Positions 41,601-52,144 of a stretch of DNA of 64,000 nt are shown here, piece after piece. The notes beneath the pieces are model-generated. The model was not told where the DNA came from. It saw nothing but the letters and a program-made list of their open reading frames with translations, and made no database searches. Both the position numbers and the translations under genes were made by a program. How positions within the stretch are numbered: the stretch's first letter is position 1; each line of letters opens with the position of its first letter. Source of the DNA: Nephrocerus scutellatus (taxonomy: Eukaryota; Arthropoda; Insecta; Diptera; Pipunculidae); the NCBI GenBank assembly GCA_947095585.1, contig OX352762.1, forward strand, positions 27,132,669 to 27,196,668. Direction: 5' to 3'.

Positions 41601-44600
41601 TTTTGTTGTGTTTGTGACGAATTTTGCGCAAGGACTTCGACGTGCATCCCTATAAGATCGCTATGATCCCAAAAACTGAACGACCATCAGAAGCGACGTT
41701 ACTTTAGTGAAACATGTGCGAAAATGATCCCGATTTAAATCGCAAAATCATTCTCAGCGATGAAGCCCATTTCTGGCTCAACGGCTTTGTTAATAAACAA
41801 AATTGTCGCATTTGAGCAAGTCAGCAACACCAAGTCATTCTCTCAATGCCTAAACACCCACAAAAATAGACTGTGCGGCCTTAATGCCTGAGGCTCTTTC
41901 ATAGAGCCATACTTCTTGTTGGTAACGCAATCAATAGAGATCGCTTCCGAAACATGTTGACCGACTATTATCGAAATAAATTTGAAAAAGTTTAATACAG
42001 CTTCCCTACCCCAGCAGCAGCGAGGATCGAGCTAGAGTCCCTGTATCGAAGCAAAATGAGATAAGTGCAGCGTAGTGTAAGACGTGACAAACGTAATTAT
42101 ATTAACAACCTGGCCTCAGAAGCAGAGGAAGCAGCGCGAAGGTGCGATAGCAGAACCGTTTACGAACCACCAAAGAGCTGACAACTGGTCACCGCTCTAG
42201 CCAACCGGTGAAAGGCTTATATGGTGTCGTACTCGTTTCAAATGAGGATCAGCTCAAGCGATGGAAGGAGCATTTCTCTGCGGTCCTTAACCGTGTATTC
42301 GCTAACGATATGCACCCAAATCAAACGGAGCTGCCGGAAGTAACAATTTCCCGCAAATTTCGCACCTCAACTCCCAGTAAAGATGAGATCGCTACCGCGA
42401 TCAACGAACTAAAGAACAACAAGTCGGTAGGACTAGATGGTATACCCGCAGAGCTTCTGCGCGCCGCTCCAACGATATCAGCAAAGCTTTTATATCCTCT
42501 TGTAGAGAGAGATTGGGAGGCAGAAAGTTTCCCCGACGAGTGGAAGAAGGGATTTTGAGAAGGCGTTGACAGTGTCAACAGACAGTTTATATGGCTCGCC
42601 TTGCGCATGAGAGGTTTACCCGATAAACTAATAGCTATTATTAAAGCAACATATGATGGCTCTAAATGTCATGTCAAAGCGGTCAGAGAATTTCGAGATC
42701 CTAAATGGGGTACGACAAGGTTGCATTCTATCGCCGATACTTTTTTTGTTGGTGATTAGCGATGTACTTCGCGCAGCTTTATCTACTGGAAACGGAGGAA
42801 TTCGTTGGACTCTAAGACCTCAACTCAAACATCTGGACGACGTTTGTTTACTCTCACATAGGATTATGGAGCTGCACCAATTGACAACAAATGTGGTAAG
42901 GAAGGCAAATGCTCGCATTCTTAAATCATTTGTTGCTGGGCCACACAAAAAGGGTACGAAGGTGGAAAACAATACGATGTCAAGGAAGCACTGATCTATG
43001 CCGTTAAACTTGCCTGGAATAAGATTTCACTGGATTACTTGGCCTCATTATACAACTCCATTAAATTTCGAATTTTTGAGGTTATCTTGAAGAAAGGTGG
43101 TTCTATTCATTATTAACAATTATTTCATCTGGAGTACGGATTTTATATAAAATATCAATTTTCATATGAAGAAACCAAAAACAGAAATGTTTCATTCAGT
43201 AATAGGTGCTTTTGATCTTATAAACCGCTTTAAATGCAGTCGGTAGAATTTTTTGACAAAAGATCCCTAATGCACCGGTATCTTGTTCTGAATATTTTTT
43301 AAAACTTTATTTTGTATTAACCACAAACTACTCTAACCTTCACAATCATTTGTTTTTTCTTTCCTGCCATATAACTGGTGTCTTTTGGCAAAAAAGTTAT
43401 TCTGTCATTTGATATTTGCTATATGTCCAAATTTGCCAAAGATATTTTAATGAAACGTAACTTTGGCAATTGTCGTTATTTATATAAACAGCTCCAGGAT
43501 AACATAGTATAATAAACTAAAAAGGAAATTTCAGTTTAAAATTAAAAAGCCAAAAGTTTTGAAAATTCCAACTTTACATTATGTTTTTTTTCTCTTTCTC
43601 TAAAACGGATACTAACAATAACTTTTAACAACACTGTTAACCTGAATTGAAACGGTTGTTTAAATTGTTGCAACCAAACACTGTTAACCTGAATTGAAAC
43701 TGTTGTTAAAATTGTTGCAACCAAACACTGTTAACCTGAATTGAAACTGTTGTTAAAATTGTTGCAACCAAATGCTGTTAACCTGAATTGAAACTGTTGT
43801 TTAAATTTTTGCAACCAAATGCTGTTAACCTGAATTGAAACTGTTGTGTAAATTGTTGTAACCAAACGCTGTTAACCTGAATTGAAACTGTTGTTACAGT
43901 GCAGTTGAAAAATTAAGAATGAAAGACCATTTTGTTCTAGATCGCAAATCCCCCAAGAAATTCATCGTTCAAAAAATGGTTTATCTTCGAAACACGTAAG
44001 TAAACATCTTTGTGTTATATTTTGTCTGTATTATGAGTTTCATGAGTTGTCCGGCCGTCAATCTGGTACGAAGATTGTCATATTAAAAATATCACAGTGT
44101 TGTTCTGCTTAATAATATATGTATTATCCTTTTTCTTGTAACATAGCAATTTAAGTATTATAGTTTATCTTATCGAAAGCAGGTGTCGATGCATATAGAA
44201 AACTCGTTTTTACAATTGTGTCGGAGCTGCTTTAGCCGAATTTTTTAAAAGCACTTAACACAATTTTTGGTGCAAATTTTGGTTTATTTTGATCATCGTC
44301 AAAACTTTAAAAGCAACCCTCGTATAACAAAAGTTAAAGAAGCCTTTTTTGGACCTCAAATAAGCAAAATACACTAAAAAATAATTTTTTTAAAAAATAT
44401 GCATTTTAAATGATAAGTCAATGAATTTAATCAATTTTTTCTATTTAACATCAATATTTGCAATAAAAAAAAAAAAAAAAAAAAAATATTTACATCCGAA
44501 AAGGCGACAGTTCCATAGCAAACTATGCAATGCAATGGAATCCGTTATCTCAGGATAGTATAGAAAAACGGGTCGTCCGAGAAATACATGGCGCAGAACA

Positions 44601-45619
44601 GTTGAAGAGGAGTCACGGCAATTGGGGAAGAGTTGGGGAGAGTTGAAGCTCATTGCCAGGAACAGCACGCGAAGGCGCGTAGGCGTAGTAGAGGCCCTAG
44701 GACCCACAAGGGGATATAGGACATAAGTAAGTAAGTAGTATTTATTGCTTCAATTAGTTTTTCAGGTATTTAGTGTGCGTCATGGCTCTAAGTGGAGGTT
44801 CGAGGCAGGAGGTTCGAGGTTCGAATCTCACCTAAACACCAAAAGTATTTTTCACGGTCCTACCTCTCCCGAATGTCTGACAAACGTCCGAAAGTTATAA
44901 CTCGTCACGGAAAGTTTCTCAATTCGCCTTTCGGATACGGCATTCCTTCCATTTGTGGGTAAAAATACAGCAATCACAACACGAATGGTCGCGAGAAGCT
45001 AGGCCTTGGACCGCAACGGTCTGTTGCGCCAAATATTATTATTATTATCATCAGAATTCAGTTTGTAATTAATAAATGATATTGCGTGGCCGCTTGCATG
45101 AATTGTAAATTTGCTTTTAAAAAAGTAACGACATTGATGACCGACTGATAATTTCGCCAGGTAAATGGCAGGTGAGGTGTAATTTTTACCCATCAGGCAC
45201 AGGAGTGGGTTGACAGATTAGTTTCTTATTTTATTTTTACCATTTTTTACCATTACCATTTTTCTTTATTTTTTATTTTAAATAATGTAAACAATGAAGT
45301 AAAATGTAAATCCCATTGTTTACTCGTAAGTTGTTAGGCACGAAATTTAGTGGTTTTTTTTTTCTTGTTTCCGGAGAAATATTTATACAAAAATACTTCG
45401 TAGTACTACTTCACAAATTTAAAAGTCACAATCACAAAGTATTTTTTTTTTCAATTTAATTCATAAATAAAAATGCAGAACTTACCATGCTGACAAACTG
45501 TGCATGGCATCTCTTGCTTGTAGTTGAGACTCAACTGCAACAGTCCTTGCCACACTCGATCGTACACAGAAATGTAAGACGAACAGCACGCTCAGCGGCA
45601 GGGCTCGTAAGCTGATCAT
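37496..45619 (-). CDS. Treh: Trehalase (secreted form), five coding exons
   Basis: Coding exons 45619-45486, 40614-40431, 40341-39463, 38141-37743 and 37675-37496, with consistent phases, give 591 aa (family: ~550-650). Residues 1-24 are a signal peptide (MISLRALPLSVLFVLHFC, then cleavage near SSVA-RT). Exon 2 starts CQIYCYGPLLHTVQ, the usual mature N-terminal block. Trehalase signature 1, PGGRFIEFYYWDSYW, is at ~180; IPNGGRIYYAKRSQPP at ~207; the catalytic acid Asp in ESGMDFTSRW at ~333; signature 2, QWDFPNVWPP, at ~478; and the catalytic base Glu in GGEYQVQKGFGWTNG at ~546. The enzyme (GH37) hydrolyses trehalose to two glucose molecules in haemolymph or lumen. Intron 1 is 4.9 kb and intron 3 is 1.3 kb, both filled with mobile elements; the other two are 67-89 bp. 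The start is the only ATG giving a signal peptide that joins the conserved exon in frame. Confidence 0.95.
38182..38500 (-). mobile_element. Helitron-like fragment in trehalase intron 3 (minus strand)
   Basis: Read on the minus strand it ends CTTCGGGCACTTCAGCTAG before T. Upstream it is C/A-rich on plus, with 'CATCACTCAATCACC'- and 'CACTGACCTCCCC'-type repeats, the complement of the GGGTCGCTGAGT units at 26862-27440. The upstream limit is unclear because the fold-back starts at 38506. Confidence 0.5.
38506..39068. repeat. ~560-bp fold-back palindrome in trehalase intron 3
   Basis: The left arm (38506-38768) begins GGGTGTTTTTTTGGGAGG and runs through 'ATAGATGTCGTTTTATTTTA', 'ACTCAGTATTGTTTGGCAAA', a long A-run (38619-38651), 'GGTAGCCATATGCCAGAAAT' and 'TCGGCAACCTCTTAAAAAAA' to CACCC. 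The right arm (38779-39068) is its reverse complement with few changes, apart from a ~45-bp extra block near 38815-38860 and a different T-run length. The centre is GTTAGATATAAC. Each arm itself begins and ends with GGGTGTTTTTTT-type inverted ends, so it is two copies of one MITE head to head or one fold-back element. Such ends are typical of mariner-like elements. All apparent frames here come from the repeat. Confidence 0.9.
39272..39385 (+). mobile_element. tRNA-derived SINE, 5' half
   Basis: 'GGGCGCCGTGGCTCAGTGGA' contains a good A box (TGGCTCAGTGG), and 'GGTTCGTGGTTCAAATCTA' a B box. It continues 'ACACCAAAAGTATTTTTCAC' and 'CTCTCGCGAATG', then breaks off. It lies in trehalase intron 3, antisense to the gene. 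Confidence 0.75.
41290..42000 (+). pseudogene. Decayed mariner/Tc1-like transposase
   Basis: Located in trehalase intron 1 on the opposite strand. 41730-41830 reads RKIILSDEAHFWLNGFVNKQ and then NCRI, stop, ASQQHQVI: the second-Asp region (SDEAHF) of a mariner/IS630-type transposase. 41935-41975 reads NMLTDYYRNKF-like. Stops and frameshifts interrupt it, and no inverted termini were found directly at its edges. Confidence 0.65.
42003..43010 (+). mobile_element. LINE reverse transcriptase half (RTE-like), decayed
   Basis: In trehalase intron 1, antisense. 42208-42558 reads QLKRWKEHFSAVLNRVFAND, then INELKNNKSVGLDGIPAELL (RT motif) and DEWKKG. A deletion follows (FEKAL to DSLYG), then RSENFEILNGVRQGCILSPI (motif B; 42653-42994), LKHLDDVCLLSH (degenerate YADD) and further frame. 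Its start overlaps the 3' end of 33846-35170 in sequence. Together they approximate one ORF2-type element, but neither is intact. Confidence 0.85.
43632..43900 (+). repeat. 47-bp minisatellite, ~5.7 copies, in trehalase intron 1
   Basis: Units start at 43632, 43679, 43726, 43773, 43820 and 43867, exactly 47 bp apart. Each reads CACTGTTAACCTGAATTGAA, then ACTGTTGTTAAAATTGTTGC and AACCAAA. Only a few substitutions separate units (CAC versus TGC at the unit start; TTTAAA versus TTAAAA). Confidence 0.95.
44555..44740 (+). mobile_element. LINE C-terminal tail with AAGT repeats
   Basis: Reads KTGRPRNTWRRTVEEESRQL, then GKSWGELKLIARNSTRRR and EALGPTRGY, the common C-terminus of an insect LINE ORF2, followed by (AAGT)n at about 44725-44740. 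It follows a ~20-A run at 44465-44486. Confidence 0.75.
44772..45050 (+). mobile_element. tRNA-derived SINE, full-length copy
   Basis: Best B box of the family (GAGGTTCGAATCTCA). The head 'GTGTGCGTCATGGCTCTAAG', body 'CTCCCGAATGTCTGACAAAC', 'GTCACGGAAAGTTTCTCAAT' and 'GAAGCTAGGCCTTGGACCGC', and tail 'TGTTGCGCCAAATATTATTA' define the consensus. In trehalase intron 1, antisense to the gene. Confidence 0.85.
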
Positions 45620-46300
45620 TTTTTAACTTTGTTGCTGATTTAAATGATTAATTGAAGATCTTACTTTGCTAAGTATTTGTTGTATTGTTACTAAGTATCT
45701 AATGCACACAAAAAAAAATAATAAACTACAGCTCTATGAATACAAATGCAAAAATAAACAAATCAAAAAAATGTAAAAGCTCAGTTCTGTAAGTAAAACT
45801 CTTTCGTTCGATTTATAAAGAAAAATAAACCGTTTGTACAGAAAACTTGCCGCTGACACAACCCGGCACTGTTCGAGTGCCAGCTAAGGAATACTTCTAA
45901 TCGCTTCGCCAAATGATCTTTTTATAACACAATCGAGCGCGACGATTACTTGCACTTCCATTGGCCTATCACGGCGCACACTTTCGTATCGCGAATAGTT
46001 GCTGAACTTATCTTTCGTATCACTTCACTAAATCATTACGATACGCGCTGCTGCTGCTGCTGCTTTTAATGACGTCACAAGCGAACGACAAATTAACAGT
46101 CGTTTTATTGAATACTTGTCGTTGTTGTCCGTCCGCGTCGTCGCTGTTGCCGTTAAAATAACAACAATAATAACAATAATAAAAAAAATACAATACTTTT
46201 GATTTGTATCACCTGCTCACACATTGAACTGTGCCTGTGGTTCGTCTGGCAGTTGAGTTGTACGAGTACCTATGTATGCATATAGAAACTACAAACAACA
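45620..46300 (-). promoter_or_regulatory. Trehalase 5' UTR and promoter side
   Basis: AT-rich upstream DNA with a (CTG)6 run near 46048-46066 and an A/ATA-rich block near 46155-46195. No TATA box or Inr can be assigned with confidence. The start of transcription is unknown. Confidence 0.4.
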
Positions 46301-47320
46301 ACTAGAACTAGTTTGTATTAAAGGGGGTTTGTCAGACGAGCCTTCGGAAGTATTTCCAATTGAGTTAAGGTTTTCCCCCCTGGATTGCCCCAAGATATTT
46401 CAAGACATTGTTGTGCGTCTCATATAAAGCGCTAATTTCACATCACGTGAGCCGCAAGTAATGTAAAATTTCAAAAGGGCAAATTACTGGTTTGTGTCCC
46501 TTAAAGTCTTGACTATAAATTTGGAATTGATTTTGCCGCGCTTTTTTTTCCCCAATTAGACATAAATCATAGATGAGCACCTGGCTTCGGAAACGAATAA
46601 GTTAATCGAATTTTAGTAAAGATTCTGATAAAAAAGGTCACGTAATTTTTAAAAAAATAAATAAATTAATTAAAGCTAATTAATATTTTGTTACAAATAT
46701 TTTTCGTGAGTGTAAAATTTGTACTTCAAAGATTTAAATGAAATTGAGCTAAATTATGTTGCACGACTGATTAGCAAAATTTAATTGATTCGAATTTAGG
46801 AAAAAAATTCACGTTGCGTAAAATGACACTATGTTTTAAAAGTATTAAAAGAAAGTATAATTAAAAGTTTAGTTGTTAGTTGTTAGTTGCACCCTTAGCT
46901 AGAAAAGTGGCACAGAAGATGTTGGAGAAGGATTCAAATACTCGTAAATTACAGTGAGCATTTCGAGTTAAAAGGCAACGAAGAAAACAAAAACAGGTGC
47001 ATGACTCATGAAAAAGGGCTGTCCCTTCATTAAAAGATTTAGTCCCCAGGCTGAGCTTTGCCAAAGCTGGGAGCAACAACAGGCAAGTAAGGCTCGTGGC
47101 GGAATAATTTGCATAGCACTCTCAACGGACAGCTATTCCACTATAGGGTAAAGCTGATGAACATCATCTTTAACGACTACCTCCGTTGAAACATAGCACA
47201 TACGACACAAAAGATAAAGCAATGATTCAGCAAAAGGAGTCAGATGCAATCGACATCTAAACTGTCTGCTTACTGTCTGCTACACTTTCCGATGCAATTC
47301 TGCACCACTTCATCGGCAGT
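46301..47320. other. Unassigned stretch
   Basis: No gene recognised. 47040-47150 has short frames resembling LINE sequence too weakly to call. Confidence 0.4.
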
Positions 47321-47324
47321 TCTG

Positions 47325-47640
47325 GCAAAATCTTCAGTCAGGCCTTTACACATTGCTAGCCATTGCATACGCTGAGGACATCACAATACTAGCAACCAAC
47401 AGACATTATTTAGAAGTGACAAGACAAGAAAAGCAAAAAAAGTGGGACTTGCAATCAAGGAGATGAAAATTAAATATATGAAAAACTCCAGAAACGTGCT
47501 TCAATTGCAATCGAAAAATATAACTTCGACGGATCGAAACGGCTTCAGTTAGCTGGATGTTTTAATAAGAAACGATAGCATTTGCGAACAAAACGTATAA
47601 CGCACACATGCCTCTCCCTAAATTAAAACTTCTGTCATCG
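47325..47640 (+). mobile_element. RT remnant with a degenerate YADD box
   Basis: Reads AYAEDITILAT (YADD changed to YAED), then KVGLAIKEMKIKYMKNS in another frame, the usual block after YADD in RTE-like LINEs. Stops are frequent. 47640-48110 has further but weaker traces. Confidence 0.6.
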
Positions 47641-48174
47641 TATCTTCAACGTATTTTCAAAGAAAATTCTTCGAAATGTCTTCGATGTTAGACTATATGT
47701 ACACGTTACTTACAGCCGAAGGAACAACCACGATCTTTTGCACATCCATGCAAAGGGGAAGATGTAATTAAACACATGGAAGGTTCTAAGGTGGGCTTGT
47801 CATGTACTTCCCAGGACAATCCTAATTGACTTAATATAACTAATAGCGGATGTCAAAAGCATCGAAGTTCAGAACTCTAGGACATTGGCTTAAGGTCGTC
47901 GACATGCCGAGCGGAGTAGGTTTTTACATGCATATAGTGGCCACGCGAAGAGGGACATGAAGGAATCAGCATGAAATTAGAGTTCACATGCAAAACAAAG
48001 CAACCTGTGGGTTTCGTCTGTGAGCTAGATATAGAAAAAGAACAGTGACAAATACTGAATACAGTATGACCCAAAAATATTTATCGTCTTGCTCATATTA
48101 TGCAAAGACACAGAGGTAATTATGATCGCCCGCTCTTATAGTCAGTTTGTATACCATATATTATACTAGCTAAC

Positions 48175-48365
48175 TGAGCAATTGAAGACTCCACTAATAA
48201 CCGACAAAAACATAATGCTGCTACCACAAGGCCTGGAAGAACTTGTCACAGAGATAAACGGGCTCTATTTTATTAAGACCTTCGGAGAACATGGCATTCC
48301 TTGGGAGCGGTTTTTTATAATTAGCACAAGCTTACGGGAAATGCTTAGTGACACGTGCCATTAGA
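48175..48365 (+). mobile_element. LINE linker/RT fragment (RTE-like)
   Basis: 'CTAACTGAGCAATTGAAGAC', 'TCCACTAATAACCGA' and the following bases match 1355-1440 of the LINE in the first 2 kb. Peptide: APLITDKNIMLLPQGLEEL-like. Confidence 0.55.
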
Positions 48366-48929
48366 ATATAAGAGAGAGAAGAAAAACGAAGTTGTTGTGG
48401 GTAAAAAATTACAGCTGCGTACTAGACATAGACTAGACTGTGCTCAAATTAAGTTGCTAGTTATTACACTCGTACAATAAATATATTATCTAGCTGTGGA
48501 TACAGCATCGTATCATGTTTTCTACGGAATCTAGATGATCAGTCGTATTTGTTTAAACCAGTAAGGAATCGAATAGCATAAGGAATGTCCTTTGAGTGGA
48601 AACCATCTGATCTTACCACTGGTACATTGACACTGACGAGTGTATACAGCTAATAACATATTATGGAAGGCTCGCACTGCACTAAGCAATTCAGAAAGAA
48701 ATAGTTCAAGTATGGGAAGAGGAAAGAGGCATCAGAGAAAGAATCTGTAAAGCGATGAACGATAGAAAACAGTGAGGATATGGATTAACGTTGATTACCC
48801 GCTGTAAGAATTTTCCTATTTTACAGGAGAGCATATCACTCAACAGTAAAATGATAATTAGTCAAAACCGTCAGTGTGTGGCTTCAAACCAATTTTTTTA
48901 AGGACACGTCCTACATGTGATCTGATGGC

Positions 48930-49835
48930 ATAGTGGAAGCAGTCTATTCACAAATTTAGTAAATGCAAAGTTGTTTCACTTGATATTACCAAGGCATTTG
49001 ACAAGATCTGGCATCAAGCTATTTTGTTGAAAATAAGTGGGTAAGGAATTGATCAAACCCTGCTCGATTAGACTAGTAGCTAGCTATCTCTCTGACCGTT
49101 CAATCCATGTCGTATTGGACGGTTTCAAATCTAATGTTCACCGCATAAACGCCGGTGTTCCTCAAGGCTCTGTTTTGTGTCTGACTCTCTCTCTCTCATC
49201 TTCATTAATGATATCCTGTCTGCTACTTCTAATCGAATTCATTCAATCGCACGACAGCACTTTTAGCTTCTCATATGAATTCACGCATTCTGCAGTCCCT
49301 CTTCATCGCAAGTGGAACTGGAACAACATCGTATGTTAAACACGTTAAATTCTGACTTTGACAACATAAAAATTTAGGGAATTCACAATTTAATGCTTTC
49401 AAAGTCGAAAGTTCTACTTAAAACCCTAAAGTTTATCAATCCACCAAAGAAGCTGAAAAAGTCTCAATACTTGGTATATGTGCGTCAACATCAAGCTTCG
49501 TTGGAACGACCACTTTTTCGCTTATATACACATATACACTTGTTGTTAAAAATTATATACCGCCAATTATTCTCCTCCCCATCCGCAATACTGTCTTAAC
49601 TCGAGCACACGAGTCTACCATTAAGCCTATATTCGGATGTACCAAACAACTGAGAGATTCCTTGTTGAGCCGCACAATAATTATGTGGATTTTGTGTATC
49701 CGCATCTGTAAGAGCTGCTTTCATTTAAGACGTTTCTCTCCTTAATTTCCTAACGCCAATGCTGTGCTAGAAATTTTAAGGGTTTAAATCCCTTGAGCGT
49801 GTGTTGCTTACATTGTAGACACACGATGTAAAAAA
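48930..49835 (+). mobile_element. Jockey-type LINE, RT to 3' end, decayed
   Basis: Reads VSLDITKAFDKIWHQAI (RT motif A), SYLSDRSIHVVLDGFKSN, HRINAGVPQGSV (motif B), then SILGICVNIKLRWNDHF-like after frameshifts, IFGCTKQLRDSLLSRTII and the 3' UTR 'TAACGCCAATGCTGTGCTAG'. It parallels 17219-18785. Internal deletions shorten the part after motif B. Confidence 0.8.
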
Positions 49836-50300
49836 TATTTGGGGTTTTAAAGCATGACATCGATTTTATTATAACAGATTTTACAAGCTATGACTGTATT
49901 ACATCACATGAAGCAACTCCGTACAAAGCCAACCAGTTGCTGGCTTACGCAAACGATTCTTATTATCATCGCAACAGCTCCATGGACTTTACATGACGAT
50001 TTCATTCAGATTGTACTATCGGCATAAAATCTGAGGCTGTATATTCGTGATATGTTATCATAAATATATTTGCAGTTAAAAGAATGATAAAAGTGCAGTT
50101 ACTAGTATTTCCAAAATATCCTTCTTTGCTGTATAATCTTCTAAATCATAATCTACAAGCTTGCCCCGGGCGTTCCGCCAATCGCACACTCACTAGGTTG
50201 TCATTGCCTAAACCTAAAGTGATACCTATCGGATCGTATTCGCACTATGTGGTTTACCGAAATTTTGTTGAGACGCATATTCTGTAAAAGTGTCAATCAA
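49836..50300. other. Unassigned stretch
   Basis: No recognised gene or repeat. Confidence 0.4.
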
Positions 50301-50369
50301 TCGGCTGTCCAGTTTTTGAGCTTTAGTGTCGAATTACAAACGAACAGACATTCATTTTATATATATAGA
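50301..50369 (-). mobile_element. Helitron-like 5' terminus (minus strand)
   Basis: On the minus strand from 50369 the sequence begins TCTATATATATAAAATGAAT followed by 'GTCTGTTCGTTTGTAATTCG', the classic look of a Helitron 5' end. The partner 3' end was not found. Confidence 0.45.
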
Positions 50370-51650
50370 CTTTAGTATGTACAAAACGCAGAACAGAAAG
50401 CAGCGCAGCACACAGTCATCATGATTCCGCTATATGGTTGATGTTCGTACAAAACGCAGCACAGAAAGCTGCTCAGCGAACAGTGCAGAACACAGCAACG
50501 CATTCGCTTGACCGTTTTTTCATCGACTTTAGTTATTGGTAACCACGAAAGGCACTTTTATTTAAATAATATAACATATAGCCTATGTTCACCCTGAAAG
50601 TCCATTCTAAATATTGGTGACGAATTTTTGAAATCAGTCGAGTAGTTTCGATTGATTACCTCCTACACACATACCAACATTATCTCTTTATAATATTGGT
50701 ATAGATAATGTCTGGACCCTGGACGACATGAACCTGCTAAGAAAACCAACCAATCTACTTGCGTAAACGTAGCTATTTTAACATTAAAACCAATTCCACA
50801 CCAAATATGGGAAGCTTACATTCAAGAGGTGAATACCTTGGAGATGTATCTTTTATTATATTTTTCGTTTCTTTGTTAAAAATATCGTAATTTCGAGTCA
50901 CATGGAAAGTTTATCAAAAGTTCAAAAGTTCATCAACACCTCTTTTACACTTACACTCTCGAAGCTTGTTGCCGTTACGAGGAATCAATGTTTTTTTTAT
51001 TGTGGAGATTGGAATTTCATCCATAAGCGATAAACAATACCATATTCCTTCGTATATTGTTGTTTGTATGTACGAGTATTTCCCACTTTTTTGATAGAAC
51101 CGATTTCAATGATATTTGCGTACACCTCATAAAATGTTTCCATTCAGAAATGCAATAAATTAGCTTTTTTTGTTAGAAAAGTACTTCAAAGACTATCACA
51201 GAGAATCAATAATTAAAACAATATAATGTCAAAACCAATTGGTAATTATCATGAAACCAGGCCGTTTTAGATTAATATTAAACGATTATCAAGATCATGA
51301 TAAATAGAGGCGGAAATATTACTTCGGGGGGCAGACCGGCCCCTTGTTGTTGACTTGAGGTTCTTTTGTCGTTGGAACGGTAAGAGTCAAGTGTTTTTTT
51401 TTTAGGGGAACAAGCAAATTCACAAAAACCAAGGCAAAGTGCAACTTGATAAGTTGCAAAGTGTGGCTCGTGTCAACTCAATCGACAAACAACAAGAACT
51501 TTTAGGACATACATACAATTAAATGGCTGCTTTAAATGTTATTACTGATGATAGACCAAAAGATACATTTTTTAAATAGTAATGCTTCAAATTCCAACGT
51601 CTGCATGGAAATAATGAGGTGACAGTTGTCGAATTTCTAAAGTGTATGGC
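50370..51650. other. Unassigned stretch with a short direct repeat
   Basis: 'GTACAAAACGCAGAACAGAAAG' -like blocks at 50378 and 50448 form a ~70-bp direct duplication (CAGCACACAG, GTACAAAACGCAG). Remainder AT-rich; no gene seen. Confidence 0.45.
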
Positions 51651-51654
51651 ATGA

Positions 51655-52110
51655 CAGATATAAATTATATAAAATAAAAATCTTTTTTTTTTTTTAATTT
51701 TTTTTAAGCTTAACTAGCCCCCTTAAATATAGAAAATAAAATAGGTGGTAGATCCGGAACTATTAGAACTGTTTTAAAATAAATGAAAATTGCTGGAATG
51801 TTTATAATGGAAATCTGCAATATTTGTAGCTTAAAAAATCACATAATTTAAAAGCTCCGTGCTAAGCATTTGAGGTTTATGACAAGATTAAAAGAACATC
51901 AAATGCTTACCACGGCTCTTTTAAATTATGTTATTTTTTAAAGCCACAAATTTTTCAGATTTCCATTATAAAATTCCAGCAATTTTCATTTATTTTATAA
52001 CAGTTCTAGTTGCTCCAGATCTACCACCTATTTTATTTTCTGGCTTTTAGGGGGCTTCAATAAAAGCATTTTTAAAAAAAAAAAAATTTTATATAATTTT
52101 TTTTATACTT
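51655..52110. repeat. Fold-back repeat, ~170-bp core arms
   Basis: The left arm (51716-51885: AGCCCCCTTAAATATAG, 'AATAGGTGGTAGATC', 'AAAATTGCTGGAAT', 'ATAATGGAAATCTG', 'CATAATTTAAAAG') is repeated inverted at 51896-52056 ('CTTTTAAATTATG', 'CAGATTTCCATTAT', 'ATTCCAGCAATTTTC', 'GATCTACCACCTATTTTATT', 'AGGGGGCTT'). Looser T-run/A-run arms extend it outward on both sides. Confidence 0.85.
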
Positions 52111-52144
52111 TTTAGTTTTTATGTATATAAAATTTCAATACTAT

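Noticed and set aside
46876..47079. 67-aa minus-strand frame
   Set aside because: No domain, no start context and no splice partner.
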